DNA of 64,000 nt, from positions 14,456,696-14,520,695 of the forward strand of contig JAVGWX010000019.1 of assembly GCA_036924085.1 (NCBI GenBank), in the 5' to 3' direction. A model generated the notes under the pieces. It was not told where the DNA came from. It made no database searches and was given only the letters and a program-made list of their open reading frames with translations. Positions 55,403-64,000 of this stretch are shown here, piece after piece. Both the position numbers and the translations under genes were made by a program. Numbering within the stretch: position 1 is the first letter of the stretch; every line of letters begins with the position of its first letter. The stretch is from Ariolimax columbianus (Eukaryota > Mollusca > Gastropoda > Stylommatophora > Arionidae).

Positions 55403-56087
55403 ACACATGGAGAGAAGCAGAAAGAGCAGACGGGCTTTGATTGATTGATTGATTGATTGATTACACGCGGAGAGAGGCAGAAAGAGGAGACGGGCATTGA
55501 TTGATTGATTGATTGATTACACGCGGAGAGAGGCAGAAAGAGGAGACGGCCTTTGATTGATTGATTGATTGATTACACGCGGAGAGAGGCAGAAAGAGCA
55601 GACGGGCTTTGATTGATTGATTTATTTATTGATTGATTGATTGATTACACGCGGAGAGAGGCAGAAAGAGCAGACGGGCTTTGATTGATTGATTGATTGA
55701 TTACACGCGGAGAGAGGCAGAAAGAGGAGACGGCCTTTGATTGATTGATTGATTGATTACACGCGGAGAGAGGCAGAAAGAGGAGACGGGCTTTGATTGA
55801 TTGATTGATTGATTACACACGGAGAGAGGCAGAAAGAGCAGACGGGCTTTGATTGATTGATTTATTTATTGATTGATTGATTGATTACACGCGGAGAGAG
55901 GCAGAAAGAGCAGACGGGCTTTGATTGATTGATTGATTGATTACACGCGGAGAGAGGCAGAAAGAGGAGACGGGCTTTGATTGATTGATTGATTGATTAC
56001 ACACGGAGAGAGGCAGAAAGAGCAGACGGGCTTTGATTGATTGATTGATTGATTACACACGGAGAGAGGCAGAAAGAGCAGACGGGC

Positions 56088-56122
<35 letters not shown>

Positions 56123-56275
56123 ACACACGGAGAGAGGCAGAAAGAGTAGACGGGCTTTGATTGATTGATTGATTGATTGATTACACACGGAGAGAAGCAG
56201 AAAGAGCAGACGAGCTTTGATTGATTGATTGATTGATTGATTACACGCGGAGAGAGGCAGAAAGAGCAGACGGGC

Positions 56276-56306
<31 letters not shown>

Positions 56307-56339
56307 ACACATGGAGAGAGGCAGAAAGAGCAGACGGGC

Positions 56340-56370
<31 letters not shown>

Positions 56371-56519
56371 ACACATGGAGAGAGGCAGAAAGAGCAGACG
56401 GGCTTTGATTGATTGATTGATTGATTACACATGGAGAGAGGCAGAAAGAGCAGACGGACTTTGATTGATTGATTGATTGATTGATTACACATGGAGAGAG
56501 GCAGAAAGAGCAGACGGGC

Positions 56520-56550
<31 letters not shown>

Positions 56551-56646
56551 ACACATGGAGAGAGGCAGAAAGAGCAGACGGGCTTTGATTGATTGATTGA
56601 TTGATTACACATGGAGAGAGGCAGAAAGAGCAGCCCAGCGACGGGC

Positions 56647-56677
<31 letters not shown>

Positions 56678-56863
56678 ACACATGGAGAGAGGCAGAAAGA
56701 GCATCCCAGCGACGGGCTTTGATTGATTGATTGATTACACATGGAGTGAGGCAGACAGAGCAGCCCAGCGGCGGGCTTTGATTGATTGATTGAATGATTA
56801 CACATGGAGAGAGGCAGAAAGAGTAGCCCAGCGACGGGCTTTGATTGATTGATTGATTGATTG
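54745..56863. repeat. TTGA/hairpin compound array, about 36 units (copy 2)
   Basis: Same unit as 39699-44412. Apart from one long unit near 54820, units from 54880 to 56600 are of the short form (agacgggc), and long hairpin units (gcccagcgacgggc) appear only at 56620-56850 next to the right flank. Copy 1 is mostly long form, so the two arrays were homogenised separately. Confidence 0.96.
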
Positions 56864-56865
56864 AA

Positions 56866-57116
56866 TCACACCTATTTCCCTCACTATATTAGACGCCCAT
56901 GTCAGATGTCTCTCGACGTTTTACCCCGGTCTTAACCACAAACAAATTTGTGGGAGTCCGCTTAGTGTTCTCAACGTACTTGAGCTTTCTTTATACATTG
57001 ATCTGAATCAACAAGGTAGCTTGACTGACTGGCAACACTACTGACAAACAAACATTTGCAGTGCTGCCCTCAAACAGTTGTTATATCTGTATAAAGCATT
57101 AGTTAGACCTAGATTG
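56866..57116. repeat. Duplication-specific block and start of CR1/L2-like LINE
   Basis: Matches 44413-44660. Its last bases (agcattagttagacctagattg) are LINE sequence and form the left target-site duplication of the 28S-derived element. Confidence 0.8.
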
Positions 57117-58581
57117 CACGCCAATAATGTAGAATGACTGTCAAAAGAGAGCACCTTCGATGGGTCTAATAGTGAACATGTGCTGGTATTAGACCCACGG
57201 AAGACAGGTCAGTCTCCAAACCCCCAAATGAAAGAGCGCCTGCTACGGTAATCTAGTCTTCACCCTGCAGAAATCGCAGGCTCAAGCAACTTGGCCATTG
57301 ACAAACTAAAAGCCCTCTATTGATACGGTCTGGCAAATATTGAACGGGTGCTGGAAATAGACCCTCTGAAGACAGGTCAGTTTTACCCTACTAATGACAG
57401 GGCTTTGCTACGGTAATCGTAGAGGAGCCGCAGACACTTGGTTCACGTACTAGGCGGATAAGCCAACGGTGCAAGGTGAGGGATTACGGCCGAACGCCTC
57501 TAAGCCAAAAATCCCGCCCAAAAGCAGCCCAGCACGAATGCAAAGGGAGGCTTCGATATGGTGGGGACCTGGGGGCCACGCTCCAGCCCCGCCCGGTCAA
57601 GCCGCAGAATGAGGTCTCTGCCGTCGGCTGATAAAAGCGGGCGGGAAGCTGCTCGATATTCACCCCATACGGCGATGAGGAATGAAATCATTTGTAGAAG
57701 ACTTAGTTCTCGGTCGGGTGCCCTAAGCAGTAGATCAGCTACCTCACTGCGAACTGCTGAGACTCAACCCTTGACCATGAGATATGTCCGCTCCCTAGGC
57801 GGACAACATCTCCGTGCAAGACTAGGCTTGTCACCTGGTCAAATGCACTATTTCGAGAGGAATCACGGGTCGCTGACATTTGGTCCACGTGCTTGGCTGA
57901 TAAGCTACCATCTGAGGGATTACGGCCGAACGCCTCTAAGCCAGAATCCCGCCCAAAATCTCAGCGCCGCTGAGATGGGAGGCTACGACATGGCTGGGGC
58001 TTGTGTCCCGGCCCGATCGAGCCGCAGGAATGCACCTGGTAAAATGCACTCCTTCCTCGCTCTTTGCATCTGTCTGCTATCAGTCATTCCAATGGACGCA
58101 GAAGAGATGCAGTCCAGCGGACATTGCACCTCCTGTCCTATGGTGACAAGCTCCCGGGTGGCGGGGAATGCTAGGCGTACCATCACTGCAGATGAGCCGA
58201 GAAAATAAAGCGAGCAAAAAGATACCTCACTCATATGCATATGCTACGTTTCTGGCAGGACGTGACGATCCTGGGAAAAAGTCACACTGGACTGCCTCTC
58301 TTCTGGGATAGTACAAACTAGTACATAGTCCATCATATCATTGCCAAACGCTATAGACACGAGTAGGGAAGACTCGATAGTCCTGCAAGACAACTTCCCA
58401 AGAGAGACAACTCTGACCAAAAACAACTGCTGCCTTGCAGTTAGGCTGGGGACAGCCAAAGGCTAAGGAGGGCAACCCTACAGAAACGCCTGTTGAAATC
58501 GGATGCACTGAGCCACTGGCTAACAAATTAAATCAGTGCAACGTAAATATCGCTGTAAACAGCGTACGATGAAGAAGAAGA
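57117..58581 (+). mobile_element. Compound retroposon with three 28S rRNA-derived segments
   Basis: Flanked by a perfect 12-bp duplication, agacctagattg, at 57105-57116 and 58582-58593, inside a CR1/L2-like LINE. The + strand shows three diverged stretches of the 28S rRNA 3' end. Segment 1 (57155-57300): tctaatagtgaac, gaagacaggtcag, tgctacggtaatc. Segment 2 (57340-57770): tcagttttaccctactaatg, gagccgcagacacttgg, cgaacgcctctaagccaaaa, cgcccaaa, then aaatcatttgtagaagactt and tcactgcgaactg. Segment 3 (57845-58000): ttcgagaggaatcac (sarcin-ricin loop region), tgacatttggtccacgtgct, gataagctaccatctgaggg, cgaacgcctctaagccagaa. 58490-58545 matches the SINE at 14925. The end, acagcgtacgatgaagaag, equals the RNase H LINE 3' end. 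Confidence 0.88.
57355..57530 (+). rRNA. 28S rRNA-like sequence (relic, not functional)
   Basis: The best-matching stretch to the 28S 3' end: agacaggtcagttttaccct, actaatgacagggctttgct, acggtaatc, gaggagccgcagac, gagggattacggccgaacgc, ctctaagcc and atcccgccc. In 28S rRNA these run in this order through the sarcin-ricin loop towards the 3' end. Here the loop itself is altered (cgtagaggagc), so it is a derived sequence within the retroposon. I compared it with 28S from memory of conserved motifs, not by alignment. Confidence 0.75.
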
Positions 58582-58593
58582 AGACCTAGATTG

Positions 58594-59012
58594 GAGTACT
58601 GTGTACAGGTCTGGAGTTATAAGGAAAGACAGAAAAACCGGCCTACAGTGTTTAGAAAAGAGAAGAATTCGTGGTGACAATACAGGTTTATTAGATGATC
58701 AGAGGAATGGATAAATTAGACTATAACAAGTTTTCCAAATACAACCACCTACAAGAACAAGAGGGCATAGCTACAAATTAACTAAAGAAATGTCCAGATT
58801 AGAAATTAAGAAATATATTTTTAGTTAGAGAGTGGTGAATGTTTGAAATCAATTGTCACAGGAAGTAGTGGAGGTAGGGACAATTAATGCATTCAAGAAT
58901 AGACTGGATGCGCATAGCTTTTACAGCAAAGAAATGTAAATGAAACTGGTTGTATACAGACTCTGCAGAGTCTTCTAAACCAGTATAAAGACGTTCAGTT
59001 AAGTTAAAAGAC
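58594..59012 (+). mobile_element. CR1/L2-like LINE 3' end (copy 2)
   Basis: Continues the LINE started at 57085 after the 28S-derived insertion. Relative to copy 1 it lacks the stretch between gtctggagt and tataaggaaagac (the HRGDINML region). It ends aaaccagtataaagacgttc. Confidence 0.85.
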
Positions 59013-59764
59013 CAGTGATATCACGGAACTCAAAATATTCAAACTTTATCTGTGTTTTTTTTGGTTAAATTGAATTAAAGATTTGCCTTTCTGGATTCTA
59101 CTGGCGAAGGCACACCTTTTAGTCATCAAGTAACCACATCTTTTTTCCCGCACAAAAATAGTAGCTCACTTTAGGCTGCTCTCAAATCTGTACCCCGGTC
59201 TTAACCCTAAACCAATTTGTGAGTCTGGTGTTTTTGTCGCCATTTGCCTATCTTTATACATTGATCTGAACCAACAAGATATCTTGACTGACTGGCAGCA
59301 ATACCGACAAACACAAATTTGCAACGCTGATTTCACTCATGAGTTGTTCTAAAGACTTCAGGGAGGTCATACGTCTTAGTGCGAACTGGAATTGAAAGTA
59401 CTCCAACTATTGAGTCTTTTTTGTTGTTGTGTTTTTTTAGTGGTTTGATTACAGGTTTATTTTTATGGATTCTGACATCAGGGGCGGACCAGGAAAAAAA
59501 ACAGGGAGTCAAACATGGAGAAAAAAAAACCTGGTACAAACATTGCTCCAACACACACTCCTCGCTACCCCCATCTCGAGGCAGTAGAGTACTCGGTTCC
59601 ACCTGAGGAGTCTGTAGAGATTTCGGTCGACATGCTACGCATGAACAAGCCCCAGCAGTTGGACATGGTAGTGGTCGATCGACGCAACAGGCCGTAGATG
59701 CCTAGGAGAACATTATTATTATTATTATTAACCCATAACATGTGAAGAAAGACTAACGTCTAGT
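59013..59764. repeat. Duplication-specific blocks (copy 2)
   Basis: 59013-59470 equals 45446-45900 of copy 1; 59490-59764 equals 47131-47389. They are directly joined here near tttttatggattctgacatc, where copy 1 has the extra 1.2 kb. No gene is supported. Confidence 0.7.
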
Positions 59765-60102
59765 CAGGCAAAATATAATGATCAGACATGTTATTCAGGG
59801 TCAGGCAAAACATACTGGTCAACACCCTCACCGTGGCTTCCTCGTTACCTTTCATGGAAACGGGCCGTTTTCATTGCAGCCTGACTAACAAGGTAAGGGA
59901 TCGACATGATCCCTGTAGTAGTGAGTGACATGCAGATGAAGCCAAGCATAGCGCATCCGCCTGGAGGGCCCCGGTTCACCATCATCAGCACGCTCGCGAT
60001 TTGTGGAAAGCTACTGCAGCCGGCCATTTAAGGTCCTTTTCAGAGCTCACAAAAGAGTGAGCCTTCTCATTGAGAGCATTCGAAATTACAACAACAACAA
60101 TC
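59765..60102 (+). mobile_element. SINE-like retroposon with (ACA)n tail (copy 2)
   Basis: Twin of 47390-47732 with the same ends and tail; single-base differences only. Confidence 0.8.
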
Positions 60103-60290
60103 CTATATCACATTGACTTACAGTTGTGAGTATAGATATATACAAGTTTAAACGTTCAATCTCTCATCACATTGACTTACAGTTGTCAGTATAGATATAT
60201 ACAAGTTTAAACGTTCAATCTCTCATCACACTGACTTACAGTTGTGAGTATAGATATATACAAGTTTAAACGTTCAATCTCTCATCACAT
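60103..60290. repeat. 59-bp tandem array, about 3 copies (copy 2)
   Basis: Same unit as 47733-47990, upstream of exon B. Confidence 0.92.
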
Positions 60291-60320
60291 TGTCTTGTAT
60301 TCATGAATATTTTCCCACAG

Positions 60321-60410
60321 AAAAGGGCATTGGCTTCAGAACTGCTGGGTCTGGGACAGAAATTGGCTCAAGCTAAAGACAAATTTATTCGAAGAAGCAA
60401 AAGTGAACAG
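60321..60410 (+). CDS. Putative host-gene exon B (30 codons, intact)
   Basis: Acceptor atgaatattttcccacag ends at 60320. The exon is exactly 90 nt, phase 0 at both ends, reading KRALASELLGLGQKL then AQAKDKFIRRSKSEQ, with a good donor acag|gtgatc at 60411. The peptide is basic and would form an amphipathic helix, possibly coiled coil. It joins in phase to exon A upstream (38670) and to the terminal exon at 62558. The copy-1 duplicate at 48008 has a frameshifting extra A. No protein family recognised; whether it is expressed cannot be seen from DNA. Confidence 0.58.
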
Positions 60411-60469
60411 GTGATCATGCTAGCTTCTTCTTCTTCTCCCTCTTCATCGTTTTCGTCTTTTGTGTGTGT

Positions 60470-61045
60470 TATCCCTAGTATGAATCCCGTGCATGAGAAG
60501 GGCAAGAATAGCACTACAGCCGCACAGAGAGCATGTCGTAAGAGGCGACTAACTGTGTGACATGGCATAACAGCCGGCCATGGTTAGGTGGTTTGTTAGC
60601 AGCAGCATAGATGGCGCCTAACGGACTGCGGGTCTACTTTGATATAGTATTTGAGTCCATTAAGATGGACTCGCACATCAGTTAACCATCCTTCAAGATA
60701 CTGGTTGTAAACAGACTCTGCAGAGTCTTCTAATCCAGTATAAAGACGATGTTGTTGTTGTTGTTGCGTTGTTTTTGTTGTTGTTGTTGTTGTTAAGGAT
60801 CCAGCAGCGTCCGGGTTGTCGTCTACTTCTATCTAGAATTTTAGTATATTATGATGGCCTCGGACATCAGTTAACAACCCACCGCGGCCCTTGTCTCAAT
60901 GATGTGCAGTATTGAGCTGCTCGAAACTAGCCTGCAGGAAATCCTCCTCTCGACTACATCCATCTCACCCCAGAGCTGAAACCTGCATAGGGGCATCCAC
61001 CCCTGTAGAAGTAAAGGCCAACTAAGACGAAGACGAATTGGACAT
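60470..61045 (+). mobile_element. SINE-like retroposon (GACGAA family), interrupted
   Basis: Blocks gcatgtcgtaagaggcgact, ccggccatggttaggtgg and gatggactcgcacatcagtt, then after an interruption (about 60704-60797) catcagttaacaacccaccg, gctgaaacctgcataggggc and atccacccctgtagaagt, ending in aagacgaagacgaa. The interruption is a CR1/L2-like LINE terminus (actctgcagagtcttctaat) followed by a (GTT)n run. It is the longest copy of this family. Confidence 0.78.
60704..60797 (+). mobile_element. CR1/L2-like LINE terminus with (GTT)n run
   Basis: About 45 bp of the LINE's terminal sequence (gtataaagacg) are followed by gttgttgttgttgttg-type repeats to 60797. It is a very short 5'-truncated insertion into the SINE. 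Confidence 0.75.
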
Positions 61046-61049
61046 TGGT

Positions 61050-62035
61050 ATAGGATCCATGATTGAAAAATTTACGGACGACACAAAACTATGTAGGAGT
61101 GTTTCATCTATTGCAGAAGTGGATACATTGAGATCGGATTTAGATACAAATTCGAGACTGGTCTGTGAGATGGCAAATAGAGTTTAATTAAGATGAGTGT
61201 ACAGTCATTCACATAGGTAGATCCAATATGGAACATAATTACAGAATGGACGAGAACAATATTAGAAAGATAGATAAGGAAAGGGACCTAGGAGTTATAA
61301 TAGATCGTACAGGTAAGGTGAGTGAGCAAGTCCAGGTAGCAGTGAATAAGGGAAACGCAATGTTAGGTATGATAAAAAGAAATATTAAACATAGGAGTAA
61401 GGAAGTGCTTGTCAAATTGTATAAAGCATTAGTTAGACCTAGATTGGAGTACTGTGTACAGGTGTGGAGTCATTATCGTAGAGGAGATATAGACATGCTG
61501 GAAAGGATACAAAGAAAAGCGCCAAAACTGATAGTGGAATTCCAGAATTACGGTTATGAGGAAAGACTCTGAAAAACTGGCCTACACTGAGAAAAGAGAA
61601 GAATTCGAGGGGACAATACAGGCTTATCAGATAATCACAAGAAAGGTTAAATTAGACTGTAACACGTTTTTCAAAATAATACCACCAACGAGAACAAGAG
61701 GGTACAGATACAAATTAACTAAGGAAATGTCCAGATTGGATATTATTAAATATTTTTTTAGTAAGATAGTGGTGAATACTTGGAATGCATTGTCCTAAAA
61801 GGAAGTGCAGACAGGGACAATTAATGCATTTAAGAATAGATTGGATGCGCATAGCTTTTAGAACAGAGTAAGGCAAATGTGACTGATTGTATACAGACTC
61901 TGATCAGTCTTCTAAACCAGTGTAAAAACGTTAAGTTAAGTTAAGGTTAAGTTAAAGTTAAAGTTAAGGTTAAGTTTAAGTTAAAGTTAAGGTTAAGGTT
62001 AACTTTAAGTTTAAATTTAAGGTTAAGATTAAGTT
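61050..62035 (+). mobile_element. CR1/L2-like LINE, longest copy, with GTTAAG tail
   Basis: Includes the RT catalytic block as MIEKFTDDTKLCRSV (about 61060; FADD changed to FTDD), a decayed CTVIHIG segment, the frame 61228-61572 (IRKIDKERDLGVIIDRTGK, KLYKALVRPRLEYCVQVW, RGDIDMLERIQRKAPKLI) and the frame 61556-61798 (YRYKLTKEMSRLDIIKYFF, VVNTWNALS). The end aaaccagtgtaaaaacgtt passes into a gttaagtt/aaggtta tail up to about 62035. It is the reference for the other copies in the window. Stops and a frameshift near 61560 inactivate it. Confidence 0.88.
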
Positions 62036-62235
62036 AAGAATATATGTCTTATATAAGAACCTGTAAGTCACATAAACAAATTGTGTAACTTTCCTGCTGC
62101 AGTAGATTTTTTTTCTTTGTACCAGATTTTCCAGATACAATTTTAACAAATTACAAATTTCTGTACTTTATTATACTTTCAAAAACAATAAAAAATATGT
62201 TATTTCGAATGCCAACATTGGTGAGTAGTTGTACT
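62036..62235. other. Short A+T-rich spacer
   Basis: Nothing recognised. Confidence 0.4.
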
Positions 62236-62445
62236 CTTTTCTGCGCCCTGAAAAGGACGTTAAGTTTTGCTGTAGCTTTCCTCACATCCCGAGTTTGCTG
62301 ATGAAGGTGAACCGCGGTCCTCCAGACGATTGTGCTATGCTTATCTTCACCTGCGTGTCGCTCACTACTACGGAGATCACGTCGATCCATCACCTTGTTA
62401 GCCAGCCTGCCATGAAAACAGCCCGTTTCCAATATATTTTGCCTG
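62236..62445 (-). mobile_element. Fragment of the (ACA)-tail SINE-like family
   Basis: tctgcgccctgaaaaggacg, gctgatgaaggtgaaccgcg and cactactacggagatcacgt are the inverse of 47490-47690. The tail is missing. Confidence 0.75.
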
Positions 62446-62557
62446 ACCAGACGTTAGTTTTCCTTTCCTATAACAAATGTAAATGGATTACATTTTTTAA
62501 TGTGAAAACGATTTATAAATCAGTCTATTTCACCGCGTCTTTATCCATTACTTTCAG

Positions 62558-62715
62558 CTGGAAGGACTCACTCTTACAGAAGATGGACGATCTAGTTCAA
62601 AATGGACATAAATGAAAGGATACTCCAAACCTGCGGAAGGAAACAAGGATAGAGAATTTTAAACAACTGGTTTTCAGAATTTAAGAAATAAATGCAATAA
62701 ATCAATCCATTACCA
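62558..62715 (+). CDS. Putative terminal exon C and 3' UTR
   Basis: Acceptor tctttatccattactttcag, with a good pyrimidine tract, ends at 62557. The coding part 62558-62611 reads LEGLTLTEDGRSSSKWT and stops at TAA, phase 0 at its start, which fits exon B. Two AATAAA signals at 62686 and 62695 lie about 75-85 nt after the stop, and the feature end is a guess at the cleavage site. Together these give the expected structure of a last exon. The short polar C-terminus has no recognised motif. The downstream boundary is uncertain. Confidence 0.55.
62686..62700 (+). promoter_or_regulatory. Tandem poly(A) signals
   Basis: AATAAA at 62686-62691 and again at 62695-62700, just downstream of the TAA of the putative last exon. 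In A+T-rich DNA such hexamers also occur by chance, so weight comes from the position. Confidence 0.5.
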
Positions 62716-63130
62716 GTAGCTTGATCAAGAATTGACAGTGAGAAGTAAAGAGGGAATAGATTTGAGTGATAGTTATTTTCATACAAACATGTATTAATTC
62801 ATCCATTTTAAGTTCATGACTCAGTACTTCGCCAATGGTTCGTCCATCACTCAGTGGTTCGCCAATAGTTCACCCATCACTCAGTGGTTTGCCAATGGTT
62901 CACCCATCACTCAGAAAGTGGTCATTGGTTGGTTTAAAAATACAGCGTAGGCTTGTAAGTTGAGTAGTTAGCTTATCTTAAGAGTTACAACACAAATCAA
63001 CACCACGACACGACCAACACAGTCAGAAACAGTAAACACTATCCTGACCATAAAACAAACAATATCATTTATTACAAGAATAATCATTGCACAATATCAA
63101 CAAAAACCAAAGAATTTCTAAACTTAATAA
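62716..63130. repeat. Spacer with a 30-bp repeat, 3 copies
   Basis: At 62821-62915 the unit tcagtggttcgccaatggtt cacccatcac repeats with a 30-bp period (62821, 62851, 62881). The rest shows nothing recognised. Confidence 0.75.
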
Positions 63131-63960
63131 TCTGCCGCGCAAAGAACAGGAGTTGGACTTTGCTGTCAGAGGCTAAATGAGACGCACGCCATGGGAGCAT
63201 TTAGTTGGTGTTTTGACAAACAGGAGAAGGGCGGAAGTTGAGTCACTGGCCCCTTAAAACCAATAGTTTTGGGCAGTGGGACTCGAAAGCCTGGGAAGGC
63301 AGCTCATCTAGGAGAAGGAAAACTTTGCATTCCAAATCATCTTAAGCCTTGCAGATACGATACTGGCGTTTCTTGTCGGGTTTTGTCAGATATGGCTGTG
63401 GAACCTGTTTTCTGATTACTCTGAAAGTTGGTCAGCATCTACCAATCCTGACAACAGACGATGTGCGAAGGAGCATACGCAAGAGGATACAATGCCTTAT
63501 CTTAGAGCGAGGAAAGAGAACTTCAGCTGAGTGTTGTGGTAGGGCAGACCAGGCACTTAGCTTGGTTGGCAGCTGGTCTAGGATTGAAGCCCAAAGAGGC
63601 GAACAGATAGAGCATTGCTATGCTGATCGGGCAGTATCACCTTTTCCTTGGGGTAAACATGGCAGACCGAAAGAGGGACCATACAGCATGGGCTACACAT
63701 GGTCTCTATATTTCTGCCCGGGCTTTTGTGCTAATATCACAATTACTATCGTCTGACAAGATGAAAAGAGCCAATGATACGCGTCAACCCAGTTTCTACG
63801 TCTATATCTGTATCTGCAACAACAACACTTTACAAACTCAATAAATATTCTAGCCGTCTTCTTCTGCACCCTCACCATCGGATTACGTACTCAGTCGTTC
63901 TGTGCATTCACACACAATCAGTTCACGAATCTGTACGCTCACACATAGTCAGAATACCCA
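63131..63960. other. Unclassified, perhaps a dispersed repeat
   Basis: A more G+C-balanced stretch (cctgggaaggcagctcatct, aggagaaggaaaac near 63290) with a + frame of 135 codons (63349-63756) lacking recognised motifs. It looks like old retroposon or transposon sequence rather than a host gene, but I cannot match it within the window. Confidence 0.35.
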
Positions 63961-63961
63961 T

Positions 63962-63963
63962 AC

Positions 63964-63995
<32 letters not shown>

Positions 63996-64000
63996 CTTCT
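63962..64000. repeat. (TTC)n run at the window edge
   Basis: Uninterrupted ttc repeats to the last base. It resembles the (GAA) tail of a - strand RNase H LINE, as at 28975 and 35329, but the element body would lie outside the window. Confidence 0.6.

Larger units (their letters stand above)
53430..60700 (+). repeat. Segmental duplication, copy 2
   Basis: Direct-oriented duplicate of 38236-48308. It differs by a shorter TTGA/hairpin array (2.1 against 4.7 kb) made mainly of short units, by a 28S-derived element inserted in the CR1/L2-like LINE (57117-58581), by absence of the 45905-47130 stretch, and by an uncut GACGAA-type SINE at its right end. Confidence 0.93.

Noticed and set aside
57355..58030. 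A functional 28S rRNA gene or rDNA unit
   Set aside because: Only diverged 3' segments are present, repeated, with altered sarcin-ricin loop and retroposon ends.
57558..58208. 216-codon frame as a gene
   Set aside because: It reads through 28S rRNA-derived sequence within a retroposon.

Overview
This window is animal (metazoan) nuclear DNA made almost entirely of decayed non-LTR retrotransposons (LINEs), SINE-like retroposons, two DNA-transposon remnants and many tandem arrays. It has no prokaryotic features: no operons and no CRISPR. The LINE types (CR1/L2-like, several endonuclease-RT families, and one with RNase H and a Cys/His tail) and their microsatellite tails (GAA, ACCTG, GAT, TTGA, AACT) suit an invertebrate. 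A lophotrochozoan, perhaps a mollusc, is my guess; the sequence alone does not prove it.

Layout. 1-20.5 kb: LINE fragments on both strands, a (GA)-rich tract and short minisatellites. Two arrays here, 59 bp x 8 at 10.0 kb and 62 bp x 26 at 11.2-12.8 kb, are amplified pieces of LINE coding sequence. 20.5-24.2 kb: sparse repeats and unassigned DNA. 24.2-34.2 kb: a degenerate satellite with a unit of about 55 bp, locally re-amplified as 42-bp and 28-bp arrays and hit by about ten retroposons; the best preserved is an RNase H LINE (28975-31083) with a 13-bp target-site duplication. 34.2-38.2 kb: SINE and LINE pieces and small arrays. 38.2-48.3 kb and 53.4-60.7 kb: two copies of one segmental duplication, each with the same order of 55-bp array, short exon, 36-bp array, LINE end, a large TTGA/hairpin array, a CR1-like LINE, a 59-bp array and a second short exon. 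48.3-53.4 kb: mariner and DD82E-like transposase remnants and a LINE.

The only host gene I can propose lies on the + strand: short phase-0 exons at 38670-38759 and 60321-60410 and a terminal exon at 62558-62611 followed by two AATAAA signals. The duplicate of the first exon (53748-53836) and of the second (48008-48098) each carry a 1-bp indel. The working exons would therefore come from different copies of the duplication, with the arrays and transposons lying in the intron. I do not recognise the protein.

The other notable element is a 1.46-kb retroposon at 57117-58581. It carries three diverged stretches of the 3' end of 28S rRNA, a piece shared with a tRNA-derived SINE, and a 3' tail shared with the local RNase H LINE. 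It is flanked by a 12-bp target-site duplication.
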